A DNA stretch of 64,000 nucleotides from Micromonospora sp. WMMD1082 (lineage in GTDB: Bacteria > Actinomycetota > Actinomycetes > Mycobacteriales > Micromonosporaceae): positions 1,674,001 through 1,738,000 of the forward strand of contig NZ_JARUBM010000002.1 of NCBI RefSeq assembly GCF_029626175.1, in the 5' to 3' direction. The notes under the pieces are model-generated. The model worked only from the letters and a program-made list of their open reading frames with translations, was not told where the DNA came from and searched no databases. Every line of letters begins with the position of its first letter. Positions within the stretch are counted from its first letter, which is position 1. Of this stretch, positions 48,570 to 57,859 are shown piece after piece. A program made the translations under genes and the position numbers.

Positions 48570-51500
48570 TCACTTCAGGCGGTACGCCTGGATGATCCGT
48601 TGGGTCACGGTGTTGCCGGCGGTGTCGCGGGCGCTGGCCCGCAGCGACACGTGGCCGGTGCCGCGCGGGTGCCGCACGGTGGCCTGCCAGCCGCTACCCG
48701 CCTTGCGTACCGTGGCCGCCTGCCAGGTTCGCCCGCCGTCGTAGGAGACCTCGACGGTGAGCTTCGCCGTCTTCGCCGCCGGGGCACCGGGCTGGCGCTG
48801 CACCGTGACCGGGATGACGAAGGATCGGCCCGCCGGAGCCGCGTTCCGCGCGTCCAGCCCCGGCGCGAACCTGATCACCGAGGTGGGCAGCCGGAACGGA
48901 TCGGCGCCCGGGACATGCCGGGACCGGAAGGTCCAGGTGGTGGCGACCTCCGTGCTCAGGTCGGTGAAGCTGCGCTTCCCCGACGTCTCCAGCCGGTACG
49001 TGGCGAGCCCGGCGGGCACCTCGAACTGCCCCCAGCCGTGGTACGGGCCCTCGTCGACCAGCCTGCCGTTGCGGTACAGCGCGGTGCGCGAGGTGTCCGT
49101 CAACGACTCGCCGCCGTGCCCCGACGCGTCGCTGTACAGCGGCACGGCCAGGCTGATCACATCACCCTGCCGGGTCAGGCCCTCGCCCGGCCAGCGTGGC
49201 GCCGGGAAGGACGGCCCGTACGGTGCGCCGCTCCAGGTGTCCCGGTACGTCCGTCCGGCCCGGTACGCCGTCGGATCCGCCGACAGCATCGCCACCGGCT
49301 CCAGCCATGGGACGTCCTCGGCCTGCGTGCCGATCCACAGGTCGGTGCTCCACCGCACCCCCTTGGTGTTGTAGTACTCGACCCGTTTCCCCGGCACCGC
49401 GACGGGCAGCACGGCCGCCCAGGCGCCCAGGTCCGGCTCGAAGACGGCGAACGCCGCTCGGTCGGCGACGGTGCCCGGATAGCCGTCCCGGAAGGTCTGC
49501 CGGACGGTGGCCAGGTCACTGCTCCGGTAGTGCTTCGTCAGCCCGGTGGGCAGCCGGCCCGGGAAGTTCTCGGCCACGGCGTAGAGGTACGGGCTGCTGT
49601 CCGCCTCCCGGTCGGCGAACTGGTTGGTCACGGTGCCGGCGAAGCGGCCCGCCGCGACCGGCCGGCCGAGTTGCCCGACAAAGATGCCGGAGAAGTCGTC
49701 GCCGACCACCCCGAAGCCGGCGGCGCCGTCGTCGCCGATCACGAATGTCGCGTCGACGGCGGCCAGCACCGACGTCGCCGACCGGTCCGGCACCGTTACC
49801 CGCACCGGTCCCGCCCGGCGCGCGTCGACCGTGACCTCGGCGTCCGCCGTCACCACCAGCTCGGGCCGGGCCACCAGCGCCGTGCTCTCGCCCTCCCCCT
49901 CGAACAGGAAGCTGGCCAGCCCGTACCGACCCTTGGGCACGCGCACCTCGGCCGTGCCGTCCGGGTCGTACGCGACGAACTCGCTGAAGTCGTCCAGCCC
50001 GATCAGGAAGGTGATGTGGTCCGCCGACGCGGCGCCGGCACGATCCAGGTGACGGATGGCCAGCGTGTAGCTCTCCACCTCCTTGTTGACGGCCACCGGC
50101 GTGCTCGCCACGACATCGCCGGAGCGGGCGACGATCCGGCCGGTGTAGTAACCGTCCGGGCCGTCGACGCTGGTGTCGGCCGTGACGGTGGCCGACGCCA
50201 CGCCACCGGCCGGCACCACGACCTGCCCCGTGCTCAGCACGAACAGGCCGGCCGGCGCCGGTTCCCCGCCCGGGCCGGTGGCCTCGACGGTGAGGTCCAG
50301 GGTGAGCGCCGCCGGGCCGGTGTTGCGCCAGCTCAGCTCCTGCTGGATCGGCTCGTCATCGTCGTGCGGCCAGAGCGTCCGGCCGAACGAGACGCTCGCC
50401 GGCTCGCTGAGCAGCGTCTGGGTGATCGCACGCGCCAGGTCGACCCGGCCGGCCCCCTGCTGGTACGCGGTCAGCTCCGGGTGCGGCCGCGCGGAGTTCA
50501 TCAGGGTGGCCTTGAGCTGTTCCGCCGTCGCGGCGGTGTGCTGCTGGGCGATCAGGGCCGCCGCCCCGGCGACGTGCGGCGCGGACATCGAGGTGCCGGA
50601 GGCGGCGACGTACTGCTGCCCGACCGGGTCGCCGAGCTGCGTGCCCTGGCCTCGGGCGGCGACGATGTCCACCCCGGGTGCGGTGATGTCCGGCTTGAGC
50701 GCGTCGTCGCCGGTCCGCGGTCCCTGGCTGGAGAAGTACGCGAGTTCGTCGTCCCGGTCGACCGCGCCGACGGCGAGGGCGGCCTCCGCACTGGCCGGCG
50801 AGCCGACCGAGCCGGCCCGGCCGGCGTTGCCGGCCGAGATCACAAAGAGCGCACCGGTCTGCTCGGTGAGCGTGTTCACCGCCTCCTCCAGCGGGTCGAT
50901 CTCCGGGGTGTCCATCCCGCCCAGGCTCAGGTTGATTACGTCGGCCCGCGCCTCGGTGGCGGCCCACTGCATCCCGGCCAGGATGGCCGACTCGGTGCAG
51001 CCGTACTCCTCGCAGACCTTGCCGGAGAGCAGGGTCGCGTCGGGCGCCACGCCCCGGTAACGGCCATCCGAGGCGGCACCGCTGCCGGCGATGATCGAGG
51101 CGACGTGGGTGCCGTGCCCCACGATGTCGCCCGGGTTCGCCTCCTCGGTGAAGTTCCGCGCCTCGGCGACCCGACCGGTCAGGTCCGGATGCGCGGTGTC
51201 GACGCCGCTGTCCAGCACCGCGACGCGCACCCCCTGGCCGGTGTAGCCGGCCTGGTGGGCGGCGGGCGCGCCGATCTGCGGCACGCTGTGCTCCAGCGTC
51301 AGCTGTCGCCGACCGTCGAGCCAGATCCGCTCGACACCCCCCGCCGCGTCGAACCGGGCGCCGCCGCTACCGGCGAGGGCGGCCCAGACCTGGCCGGCCC
51401 GCTGCTTGTCCGCCGTGGCCGCGACACCGCCGATGGCCGCCAGGTCACGGGTGACGGTCACCCCGTCGGGCGTGCCGGCCCGTTGTGCGGCCAGCCCGTA

Positions 51501-51905
51501 GGTCATGAGCAGGGGCAGGTCGTCGCGGCGTGCGTCGTCGTAGCCGGCGGCGATCAGCCCGGCCACGTCGAAGAGCCGGCGGTCGACCCGCCCGTCGCGG
51601 ATCAGCGGCAGGGCATCCTGCGGTACCACCCAGAGGTGGTCACGCTGCCGTTGGGTGAGGAAGCGGATGCCGGCGCGGCCCTCGGCCGGGCGTACGCTCG
51701 CCGCGCCGGCCGCGGTGACGGTCACCCGGTCGCCGGTGAGCAGGGTGACGGTGTTCGGCTGGCCGCCGGTGGTCGGCCGGACGGTCGTGGGATGGGTCGA
51801 CGGCGCCGCTGTCGGCGAGGACGGCGCGGCCGTGGCCGCCGCCGGTACGCCGAGCATCAGACCCAGTACGAGTCCGATGGCGGTCAGTTTGCTCCTTCGT
51901 GGCAA
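48570..51905 (-). CDS. Secreted subtilisin-family (S8) serine peptidase
   Basis: This 1111-residue secreted protease has a signal peptide (PRRSKLTAIGLVLGLMLG then VPAAATA), then a propeptide region. The S8 domain has Asp232 in AVLDSGVDTAHPDL, His267 in GHGTHVASIIAGSG, and Ser439 in SGTSMSAPHVAG. A long beta-rich C-terminal part follows, ending in a Fn3/Big-like segment. The start is a TTG at 51905: a GGAGG site lies 6 bp upstream, while the in-frame ATGs at 51932 and 51947 have none and lie near the expected transcript start. It is transcribed from the promoter at 51964-51992. Confidence 0.92.
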   Translation of the reverse strand: MPRRSKLTAIGLVLGLMLGVPAAATAAPSSPTAAPSTHPTTVRPTTGGQPNTVTLLTGDRVTVTAAGAASVRPAEGRAGIRFLTQRQRDHLWVVPQDALPLIRDGRVDRRLFDVAGLIAAGYDDARRDDLPLLMTYGLAAQRAGTPDGVTVTRDLAAIGGVAATADKQRAGQVWAALAGSGGARFDAAGGVERIWLDGRRQLTLEHSVPQIGAPAAHQAGYTGQGVRVAVLDSGVDTAHPDLTGRVAEARNFTEEANPGDIVGHGTHVASIIAGSGAASDGRYRGVAPDATLLSGKVCEEYGCTESAILAGMQWAATEARADVINLSLGGMDTPEIDPLEEAVNTLTEQTGALFVISAGNAGRAGSVGSPASAEAALAVGAVDRDDELAYFSSQGPRTGDDALKPDITAPGVDIVAARGQGTQLGDPVGQQYVAASGTSMSAPHVAGAAALIAQQHTAATAEQLKATLMNSARPHPELTAYQQGAGRVDLARAITQTLLSEPASVSFGRTLWPHDDDEPIQQELSWRNTGPAALTLDLTVEATGPGGEPAPAGLFVLSTGQVVVPAGGVASATVTADTSVDGPDGYYTGRIVARSGDVVASTPVAVNKEVESYTLAIRHLDRAGAASADHITFLIGLDDFSEFVAYDPDGTAEVRVPKGRYGLASFLFEGEGESTALVARPELVVTADAEVTVDARRAGPVRVTVPDRSATSVLAAVDATFVIGDDGAAGFGVVGDDFSGIFVGQLGRPVAAGRFAGTVTNQFADREADSSPYLYAVAENFPGRLPTGLTKHYRSSDLATVRQTFRDGYPGTVADRAAFAVFEPDLGAWAAVLPVAVPGKRVEYYNTKGVRWSTDLWIGTQAEDVPWLEPVAMLSADPTAYRAGRTYRDTWSGAPYGPSFPAPRWPGEGLTRQGDVISLAVPLYSDASGHGGESLTDTSRTALYRNGRLVDEGPYHGWGQFEVPAGLATYRLETSGKRSFTDLSTEVATTWTFRSRHVPGADPFRLPTSVIRFAPGLDARNAAPAGRSFVIPVTVQRQPGAPAAKTAKLTVEVSYDGGRTWQAATVRKAGSGWQATVRHPRGTGHVSLRASARDTAGNTVTQRIIQAYRLK

Positions 51906-51963
51906 CGGAATCCTCCCTCGAAGCGTTTTCATCGATGAGAGACACATCGACGCCCATCAGAAT

Positions 51964-51992
51964 TACATACTGAGTATGCAAAAGGGAGTCAA
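51964..51992 (-). promoter_or_regulatory. Subtilase promoter with overlapping palindrome
   Basis: On the minus strand TTGACT (51987-51992), a 17-bp spacer and TATGTA (51964-51969) form a near-consensus promoter in an A/T-rich patch. The palindrome CATAC-TGA-GTATG (51966-51978) covers the -10 box, so a repressor bound there would block it. The half-sites match those at 46184-46196. Confidence 0.8.
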
Positions 51993-52045
51993 GAATTCGA
52001 CGAAGTTGAGTCCGCGCGGCGACGGCCTTGGGCATGATCAGACGA

Positions 52046-52603
52046 ATGACGTCCATGAAGGAACGCATGCTGGCCGGCGAGCCGTACCTCGCCGACGACC
52101 CGGAACTCGTCGCCGACCACCTCCGCGCGTTGCGGCTGATGGAACAGGTCAACACCAGCGGCGTCGACGATCGGGAAGGCCGCCGGGCGGCGCTGCGCGA
52201 GTTGCTCGGTGAGCTCGGCGAGGAGACCGGCATCCGCCCGCCGTTCTACTGCGACTACGGCTACAACATCCGGATCGGGCCCCGCAGCTTCGTCAACTAC
52301 CACGCCGTCTTCCTCGACGTCGCGCCGATCACGCTCGGCGCCGACGTGCAGGTGGGCCCGAACGTGCAGTTGCTCACCCCGACCCATCCGGTAGAGCCGG
52401 AGCCACGCCGGGCCAAGTGGGAGTCGGCGCGGCCGATCACCATCGGCGACAACGTCTGGCTCGGCGGTGGGGCGATCGTCCTCGCCGGCGTCACTGTCGG
52501 TGAGAACACCGTCGTCGGCGCGGGTGCCGTGGTGACCCGGGATCTGCCCGCCAACGTCGTCGCGCTCGGCAATCCCGCTCGACCAGTACGACAGCTCGAC
52601 TGA
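52046..52603 (+). CDS. Maltose O-acetyltransferase-like (hexapeptide repeat) enzyme
   Basis: This 185-residue acetyltransferase of the LacA/Maa family has the N-terminal SMKERMLAGEPYLADDPEL and then the left-handed beta-helix with FYCDYGYNIRIGPRSFVNYH, the catalytic His region LLTPTHPVEPEPR, and GDNVWLGGGAIVLAGVTVGE. It transfers acetyl from acetyl-CoA to a sugar hydroxyl. I start at the ATG of 52046; ATGs at 52028 and 52034 are also possible and none has a clear ribosome site. It is divergent from the subtilase gene. The sugar substrate is not known. Confidence 0.88.
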   Translation: MTSMKERMLAGEPYLADDPELVADHLRALRLMEQVNTSGVDDREGRRAALRELLGELGEETGIRPPFYCDYGYNIRIGPRSFVNYHAVFLDVAPITLGADVQVGPNVQLLTPTHPVEPEPRRAKWESARPITIGDNVWLGGGAIVLAGVTVGENTVVGAGAVVTRDLPANVVALGNPARPVRQLD

Positions 52604-52707
52604 CCCACAATCTGGCCCCTACCTGCATAAACACCCTCACGGGGAATGGCGCCCCGCCCGCCGAGTCGGGCACTGTAGGTAACACGGGCGTCACCAGGAG
52701 GCTTGGC

Positions 52708-55338
52708 ATGGGCGGTCGGATCCTCGAACTGCGCGTACACGGAGTGTCGAACACGCCGCCCGCCGAAACCCTGGGCCTGAGGGCGGAGCCCGGCGGGGAG
52801 CCACCCCAGCCACGGCTGGTCGCCGGCGGCCCGGTCACCGGCTTCTACCGCTCCGCGACCGCCGCACCGCTCGACCCGATCGTCGTCGAGGCGTACAGCT
52901 GGGGGCGGTTGACCTCCGGCGCGCGGACCGCACGGGACGTGGAGCGGGCACTGTGGACGCTGCTGCTGCCCTTCACCCTGGCGAACGTGGCCCTGCACGC
53001 GCGGCCCGGGATACCGCCCGATCCCACCACCGAGCGCTTGGCCAGCCGATCCGGGATGACGGCCTGGCTGGTCCGGCTCTTCTGCCTGACCCTGACGGGC
53101 ACGCCCGTGCTCGCGCTGACCGGCGTCGGCGTCGACCTCATCGGTTGGCAGTGCGTGAACGAGACCTGCCTGGGCCGGATTCCCGGGCCGTGGGAGTTCC
53201 TCGCCAGCCCCTGGTGGCGGGAGGGTGGACGGGCCCTGGCGGTCGGCCTGACCGTGCCGCTCGCCCTGATCGGGGTGCTCGGCATCGTCGCCTGGCGGAC
53301 GTACCAGTACGAGGCGGTGATGCCCGCCGACCCGACGACGGACCCGCCGGGACACCGCACACCGGCGCCGGTCGACGCCGACCTGCCGACCGCCCAGCCG
53401 GTGCAGGAGCCGCCGCCCGTTCCCGAACCACCACCGGGCCCCCTCGCCAACCCGCTCCAGGAGCCGACGTTCTGGTGGGGAGAGGGACAGCTGCGGCGCG
53501 CGGCCGTGCTGCACCTCTGCACCGCCACGGTGGTGGCGGCGGCGGTCCCGCTCGGCACGATCGCCGTGCTGGACCCACCCCACGGCCCCCGGGCGGTCCT
53601 CACCTGGTCCGCCATCGCGGCGATCGCCGCCGTCCTGATGATCACAATGGTGGCCATCGCCCGGCCCGTGCTGACCCGGCGCGACGGTGCCACCCCACTC
53701 GGCCCGTGGAGCATCACCGTCATCGTCCTCACCGGAGTCGGCCTGGCCGGCACCGTCACCCTGCTGATGCTGCCCGACGGTGCCGGCGGCACCCCGCTGG
53801 CCGAGCTACGCCCACCCGTGGGCTGCGCCGACGACCCCACCCTGCCCGGGTGCCTGGCGGACCGGTCGCTGCCCGGCTTCGACCGGATCATCGCCGGGCT
53901 GGGCACCGGCCAACTGCTGCTGCTCATGGCGATCGGGGCGACCGCCCGTTCCGGACGGCGCGGCGCCGCCACACCCGCCGTCGCCGCGCTGCTGATCGCC
54001 GCCGGCGCCGCCTGGTGCGCGGGCTGGCTGCCCGCCGTCCCGCCGGCCCCGCTGGAGATGTGGCAGCTCGCCCTGCCGCTGCTGGCCCTCGCCGCGATCG
54101 GCCTGCTGCTGCCCCGGACCCGTCCCACCGCCGCCCGGCAACCGCTCGAACCCCACACCGATCTGGCCTGGCGGGGCCGGGCACCGGCCGTCATCGCCGG
54201 CTTCGGTTGGCTGCTCTGCCTCGCGTACAGCACCGGGCTGCTCTACTGGGTCGCCGACCGGCTCAACGGCGCGGCCACCCCCAGCGGCCGGTCCCTGGTG
54301 GTCCCGCCGACCCCGGTGACCTGGGCGGGGCTGAGCTTCGGCATCGCGTTGCTGCTGCTCGCCCTGGCCGCCGGCCGCGCCGCCGTGCTCTTCCGTCGGC
54401 TGCGTCGCGAGGAGTACGCCGAGCTGCGGGCCCGCAGCGGCCCGCTGTCCGCGCACGAACTGCGCCGCGCCCGGGACGTCAGCACCCATCAGGCACTGCA
54501 CCGGCTGGTCGGCGAACACGCGCTGCGCCTGACCGGCTGGTACGCCGGGGCGATGGCCGTGCTCGCCGCCCTCAGCTGCGTCGCCGTCCTCTCCCCCGCC
54601 CACCCCCAGGCGACCGCACCGGGCGGGACCGCCGCCCTGGTCAAGGCCGTCGCCGACACCGGCGACGCGCTGCTCGGCTGGCTGCCGGTGGGGATCGCCG
54701 CCGTCGGCCTGCTCGTCTACCGCACCGACACCATCCGCCGGTCGGTCGGGGTGGTCTGGGACGTGGGCACGTTCTGGCCCCGCGCCGCCCACCCGCTCGC
54801 CCCACCGAGCTACGCCGAGCGGGCCGTGCCCGAACTGCTCACCCGCACCGCCGGCCTGCTCGCCCTGACCGAGCATGATCCCCGCCGGATGGACGGCATC
54901 ATCCTCTCCGGACACAGCCAGGGCACGGTGATCTGCACCGCGGTCATCCTCCAGCTGCCCCACCGCTGGCGGCGACGGATCTGGTTCTTCTCCTACGGCT
55001 GCCAGCTGACCCGCCTCTACGGCCGGATCTTCCCCGCCTACTTCGGCCCGGATCGGCTGCCGGTGCTGGCAGAGGCGCTGGCCCGCCCCTCCGGCGGCAC
55101 CGGCTGGACGAACTTCTGGCGGGACACCGACCCACTCGGCTGGCCGGTCACCGCGGGAGAACGGGACATCGCGGTCACCGATCCCGAGGCGCTGCACCCG
55201 AGCGACGGCGAGGTGGCCGACCCGCCCATCCGCAGCCACAGCGGCTACCCCGAGGCGGTCGAGTTCCAACGGGAGAGATCCCGGGTGGCGTGGCTGCTCC
55301 GGCCGGCGGTGCCGTCACCCCGGCGGCGGCTCGGCTAG
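52708..55338 (+). CDS. Large membrane protein with C-terminal serine-hydrolase-like domain
   Basis: This 876-residue protein opens with ILELRVHGVSNTPPAETLGL, a segment seen in membrane proteins with alpha/beta-hydrolase character. About ten to twelve membrane spans follow between residues 110 and 680. The C-terminal soluble part has the nucleophile elbow ILSGHSQGTVICTAVIL with Ser737, then FFSYGCQLTRLYGRIFP. A Pro-rich loop (residues about 210-250) separates the spans. AGGAGG lies 8 bp before the ATG. No closer family is known to me. It could be a membrane-bound lipase or esterase; the rest of the triad is not obvious. Confidence 0.7.
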   Translation: MGGRILELRVHGVSNTPPAETLGLRAEPGGEPPQPRLVAGGPVTGFYRSATAAPLDPIVVEAYSWGRLTSGARTARDVERALWTLLLPFTLANVALHARPGIPPDPTTERLASRSGMTAWLVRLFCLTLTGTPVLALTGVGVDLIGWQCVNETCLGRIPGPWEFLASPWWREGGRALAVGLTVPLALIGVLGIVAWRTYQYEAVMPADPTTDPPGHRTPAPVDADLPTAQPVQEPPPVPEPPPGPLANPLQEPTFWWGEGQLRRAAVLHLCTATVVAAAVPLGTIAVLDPPHGPRAVLTWSAIAAIAAVLMITMVAIARPVLTRRDGATPLGPWSITVIVLTGVGLAGTVTLLMLPDGAGGTPLAELRPPVGCADDPTLPGCLADRSLPGFDRIIAGLGTGQLLLLMAIGATARSGRRGAATPAVAALLIAAGAAWCAGWLPAVPPAPLEMWQLALPLLALAAIGLLLPRTRPTAARQPLEPHTDLAWRGRAPAVIAGFGWLLCLAYSTGLLYWVADRLNGAATPSGRSLVVPPTPVTWAGLSFGIALLLLALAAGRAAVLFRRLRREEYAELRARSGPLSAHELRRARDVSTHQALHRLVGEHALRLTGWYAGAMAVLAALSCVAVLSPAHPQATAPGGTAALVKAVADTGDALLGWLPVGIAAVGLLVYRTDTIRRSVGVVWDVGTFWPRAAHPLAPPSYAERAVPELLTRTAGLLALTEHDPRRMDGIILSGHSQGTVICTAVILQLPHRWRRRIWFFSYGCQLTRLYGRIFPAYFGPDRLPVLAEALARPSGGTGWTNFWRDTDPLGWPVTAGERDIAVTDPEALHPSDGEVADPPIRSHSGYPEAVEFQRERSRVAWLLRPAVPSPRRRLG

Positions 55339-55962
55339 GCGTACCACCAGGTCGGCCCGGGTCGCGGTGCCGGTCACCAGCGCCGCGTTGGCCTCGTCGC
55401 TGCCCAGAGCCCAGGCCCGGGCGTCCTGCTCCGGCCGTCCGTACGCGACGTGCCGGGCGACCAGCCGGCGCCGCCGCAGGTCGGCGTCGAGATCCAGGAA
55501 CCACGCGTCGTGCAGCAGCGCCCGCACCTCGTCCCAGGGCCAGTCCGGGATCAACAGGTAGTTGCCCTCGGTCACCACCAGCCGGACCTCCGGCGGCACC
55601 TCGATCGCCCCCGCGACCGGTTCCTCCAGATCCCGGCGGAACTCCGGCACCCAGACCGAGGTCGGCTCCTTGCGCCGCAGGCGACGCAGCAGCGAGACGT
55701 AGCCGTTGGCGTCGAACGTATCGATCGCGCCCTTGCGTAGATTCCGGCCCAACCGGTGCAGCTCGGCCTGGGCGAGGTGGAAACCGTCCATCGGCACCAG
55801 CCGGGCGGCCGGGCCGACCGCCGCCACCACCTGCGCGGCCAGCGTGGACTTGCCGGCCCCGGGGGCGCCGGTGATGCCGAGCAGCTGACGCGGGCCGGCG
55901 TCGGCCAGCGCGCGGGCGCGCTCCAGCAGCTCCCCGACGGGCAGCACCTGGGCGGCGGGCAT
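55315..55962 (-). CDS. P-loop nucleoside/nucleotide kinase-like protein
   Basis: This 215-residue kinase of the uridine kinase/pantothenate kinase-like group (fructose-transport-associated YggC type) has Walker A ITGAPGAGKSTLAAQV, the acceptor segment LVPMDGFHLAQAEL, and the DxYxLL-like VVTEGNYLLIPDWPW. The C terminus has LDADLRRRRLVARHVAYGR, a lid region. Its stop overlaps the end of the membrane-hydrolase gene by 24 bp on the other strand. It begins 1 bp inside the SIMPL gene stop (TGATG), so the two are coupled. The substrate may be a sugar or nucleoside. Confidence 0.87.
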   Translation of the reverse strand: MPAAQVLPVGELLERARALADAGPRQLLGITGAPGAGKSTLAAQVVAAVGPAARLVPMDGFHLAQAELHRLGRNLRKGAIDTFDANGYVSLLRRLRRKEPTSVWVPEFRRDLEEPVAGAIEVPPEVRLVVTEGNYLLIPDWPWDEVRALLHDAWFLDLDADLRRRRLVARHVAYGRPEQDARAWALGSDEANAALVTGTATRADLVVRLAEPPPG

Positions 55963-56609
55963 CAGGTCAGGACCGGTCGGCTGATCGTGAACCGGGCCCG
56001 CACGGCCGCGTGCACCCCCTGCACCTGCGGATCGAGTTCCAGTTCCGGCGGGCCACCGGCCTCCGCGCCGCCGGCGTCGAAGGCCATCCGGGCCATCATC
56101 GGCTGCGCGGTGCCGCCCTCGTCGGCAAGCTCGACCAGGTCGGTGACCTGGGCGCCGAGCGCCTCAGCGTACTCACGGGCCCGCTGCAGCGCATCGGCGA
56201 TCGCGGCGTGCCGGGCCGCCCGGTACGCCGGGCTGTCCGGGCGCAGCGACCACCACGGCCCGGCCACCTCGACCTGGTCCTGGTCGGCCAGGCGCAGCAT
56301 CAGCTCACCGAGCGCGGTGAAGTCCGTCACGGTCACCGTGGTGACCACCGAGCCGTGCCAGGCCACCACCCGCTCGCCGGAGCGCCGCGTCTCCGGCCGC
56401 ACCCGCAGCTCGCCGGCCTCGCGGCGGTCGATCGTCGGGCCGTACGAGTCGAGCAGCACCCGGATCGCGGCGGCCCGTTCGGCCAGCCGGGTCAGCGTCG
56501 GTTCGCGTTCCCGGTCGCGGGCCAGCGCGGTCACCGCGAACCGGGCAAGCTCCGGCGCGACCTCGCGGTAAGCCTCGCCGCGTACCGTCACCACCGGTCC
56601 GTCCACCAT
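55962..56609 (-). CDS. SIMPL-domain (DUF541) protein
   Basis: This 215-residue protein is related to the SIMPL/DUF541 (IRAK-associated-like) family, with the start VVTVRGEAYREVAPELARFA. The middle DFTALGELMLRLADQDQVEV and the helix HAAIADALQRAREYAEALGA are characteristic. It lacks a signal peptide or membrane span, so it is cytoplasmic here, whereas many relatives are exported. The function is unknown. It is coupled to the P-loop kinase gene by TGATG overlap, and follows tyrA on the same strand after 78 bp. Confidence 0.87.
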   Translation of the reverse strand: MVDGPVVTVRGEAYREVAPELARFAVTALARDREREPTLTRLAERAAAIRVLLDSYGPTIDRREAGELRVRPETRRSGERVVAWHGSVVTTVTVTDFTALGELMLRLADQDQVEVAGPWWSLRPDSPAYRAARHAAIADALQRAREYAEALGAQVTDLVELADEGGTAQPMMARMAFDAGGAEAGGPPELELDPQVQGVHAAVRARFTISRPVLT

Positions 56610-56687
56610 GCCCTCACCCTACTGGCGCGGCTCGCCGCCCGCCCGCCGATGTGCCGGTCGACCGGCGGCCGTGGCCCGGCCCGGCGC

Positions 56688-57701
56688 TCAGGCGCCGTCG
56701 GGGAGGTGGGCGGTGTACGAGACGGCGCCGGCCACCACCTCGCACGCGCTCAGGTGGCCCCCGGCCGCACCGAGGTCACGCAGCCAGGCCAGCTCGGCGT
56801 GCTCCTCGCCGGCCGGGAACGACCGGACCTGCTCGTCGTACGGGCGGCCGGCCAGCGCGACCCGGGCGGTGCCGGCCTCGGCGTACCGGGCGGTGAGCGT
56901 GTCGCCGTCGCCGGACCGCAACGCCCCGGCCAGTTCGTCGAGGAACGCGGAGACCCCGGCCAGCGCGGCCAGCACCTCGTCGCGGTTGCCACCCAACATG
57001 TTCGCGGTGCGCTGCGGCGGCGTGCCGGCGACCCGGGTGCCGTCCCGGAAGCTTCCGGCGGCCAGCGTCAGGACCGCGTCCCGCAGCGGCGACCGCTGCG
57101 CCGCCCCGGCCAGCGCCCCGGCCAGCAGGTGCGGCACGTGCGAGGCGAGCGCCGCCACCGCATCGTGCCGGTCCGCTGCCATCGGCACCACCCGGGCCCC
57201 GAGGACCTCGGTGATCAGGGTGCTGAGCCGACGGAACGCGGCGAGACCGTCCGGCGCGGGGCAGAGCACCCAGGGGGCGCCGACGAACAGCCCCGGAGCC
57301 GCCGCGGCGAGGCCGGCCCGGTCGGTGCCCGCCATCGGATGCCCGGGTACGAAGCGGTGGGTCAATCCCCGCGCCGCCGCGAACTCCGCCAGCTCGGCCT
57401 TGGTGCTACCAACGTCGGTCAGCAGGCAGCCCTCGCCGGTCGCGGCGGCGACCTCGACCAGGGTCGCCGGCAGCGTGGGCAGCGGCCCGCCGAGAAAGAC
57501 CACATCACGACCGGCCACCGCGTCGACCAGCCGCTCCTGCGCCGGTACGCCGGCCAGCCGGGCCCGCCGGCGGGTTTCCTCGTCCGGATCCCAGCCGGTC
57601 ACGTCCAGTCCGGCGGCGTGCAGCCGGAGCAGCACCGACCCGCCGATCAGGCCGGTGCCGACCACCGCCGCCCGCACCGGCGCACCGGGCCCGTCCACCA
57701 T
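56688..57701 (-). CDS. tyrA: Prephenate dehydrogenase
   Basis: This 337-residue NAD(P)-dependent enzyme converts prephenate to 4-hydroxyphenylpyruvate, the tyrosine branch. The dinucleotide fold shows AAVVGTGLIGGSVLLRLHAA. The active-site segments are LLTDVGSTKAELAEF and FVPGHPMAGTDRAGL, with the catalytic His in the GHPMAG motif. A helical C-terminal domain follows, and no ACT domain is seen, so tyrosine feedback may be absent or of another type. It heads the tyrA, SIMPL, kinase group. The 158 bp upstream carry no clear promoter box. Confidence 0.95.
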   Translation of the reverse strand: MVDGPGAPVRAAVVGTGLIGGSVLLRLHAAGLDVTGWDPDEETRRRARLAGVPAQERLVDAVAGRDVVFLGGPLPTLPATLVEVAAATGEGCLLTDVGSTKAELAEFAAARGLTHRFVPGHPMAGTDRAGLAAAAPGLFVGAPWVLCPAPDGLAAFRRLSTLITEVLGARVVPMAADRHDAVAALASHVPHLLAGALAGAAQRSPLRDAVLTLAAGSFRDGTRVAGTPPQRTANMLGGNRDEVLAALAGVSAFLDELAGALRSGDGDTLTARYAEAGTARVALAGRPYDEQVRSFPAGEEHAELAWLRDLGAAGGHLSACEVVAGAVSYTAHLPDGA

Positions 57702-57859
57702 CCGCCCACCTCGACGCTGCGCACCTGGTCCGGAGCCGACCGGCCCCGACCGGCCCGAGGATATCGCCCAGCCAGCCGAAGCCCGCCCGGCGGCGGCCCC
57801 GGTGGCTCGGCCGCCGACCGCCGCGCAGCCTGCCGCCTGCCGTGCCGCCCGCCGGACAC

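Noticed and set aside
47583-51938. A 1451-codon open frame on the plus strand over dapD and the subtilase
   Set aside because: dapD and the S8 peptidase have intact catalytic or structural motifs; this frame has no domain and no ribosome site.
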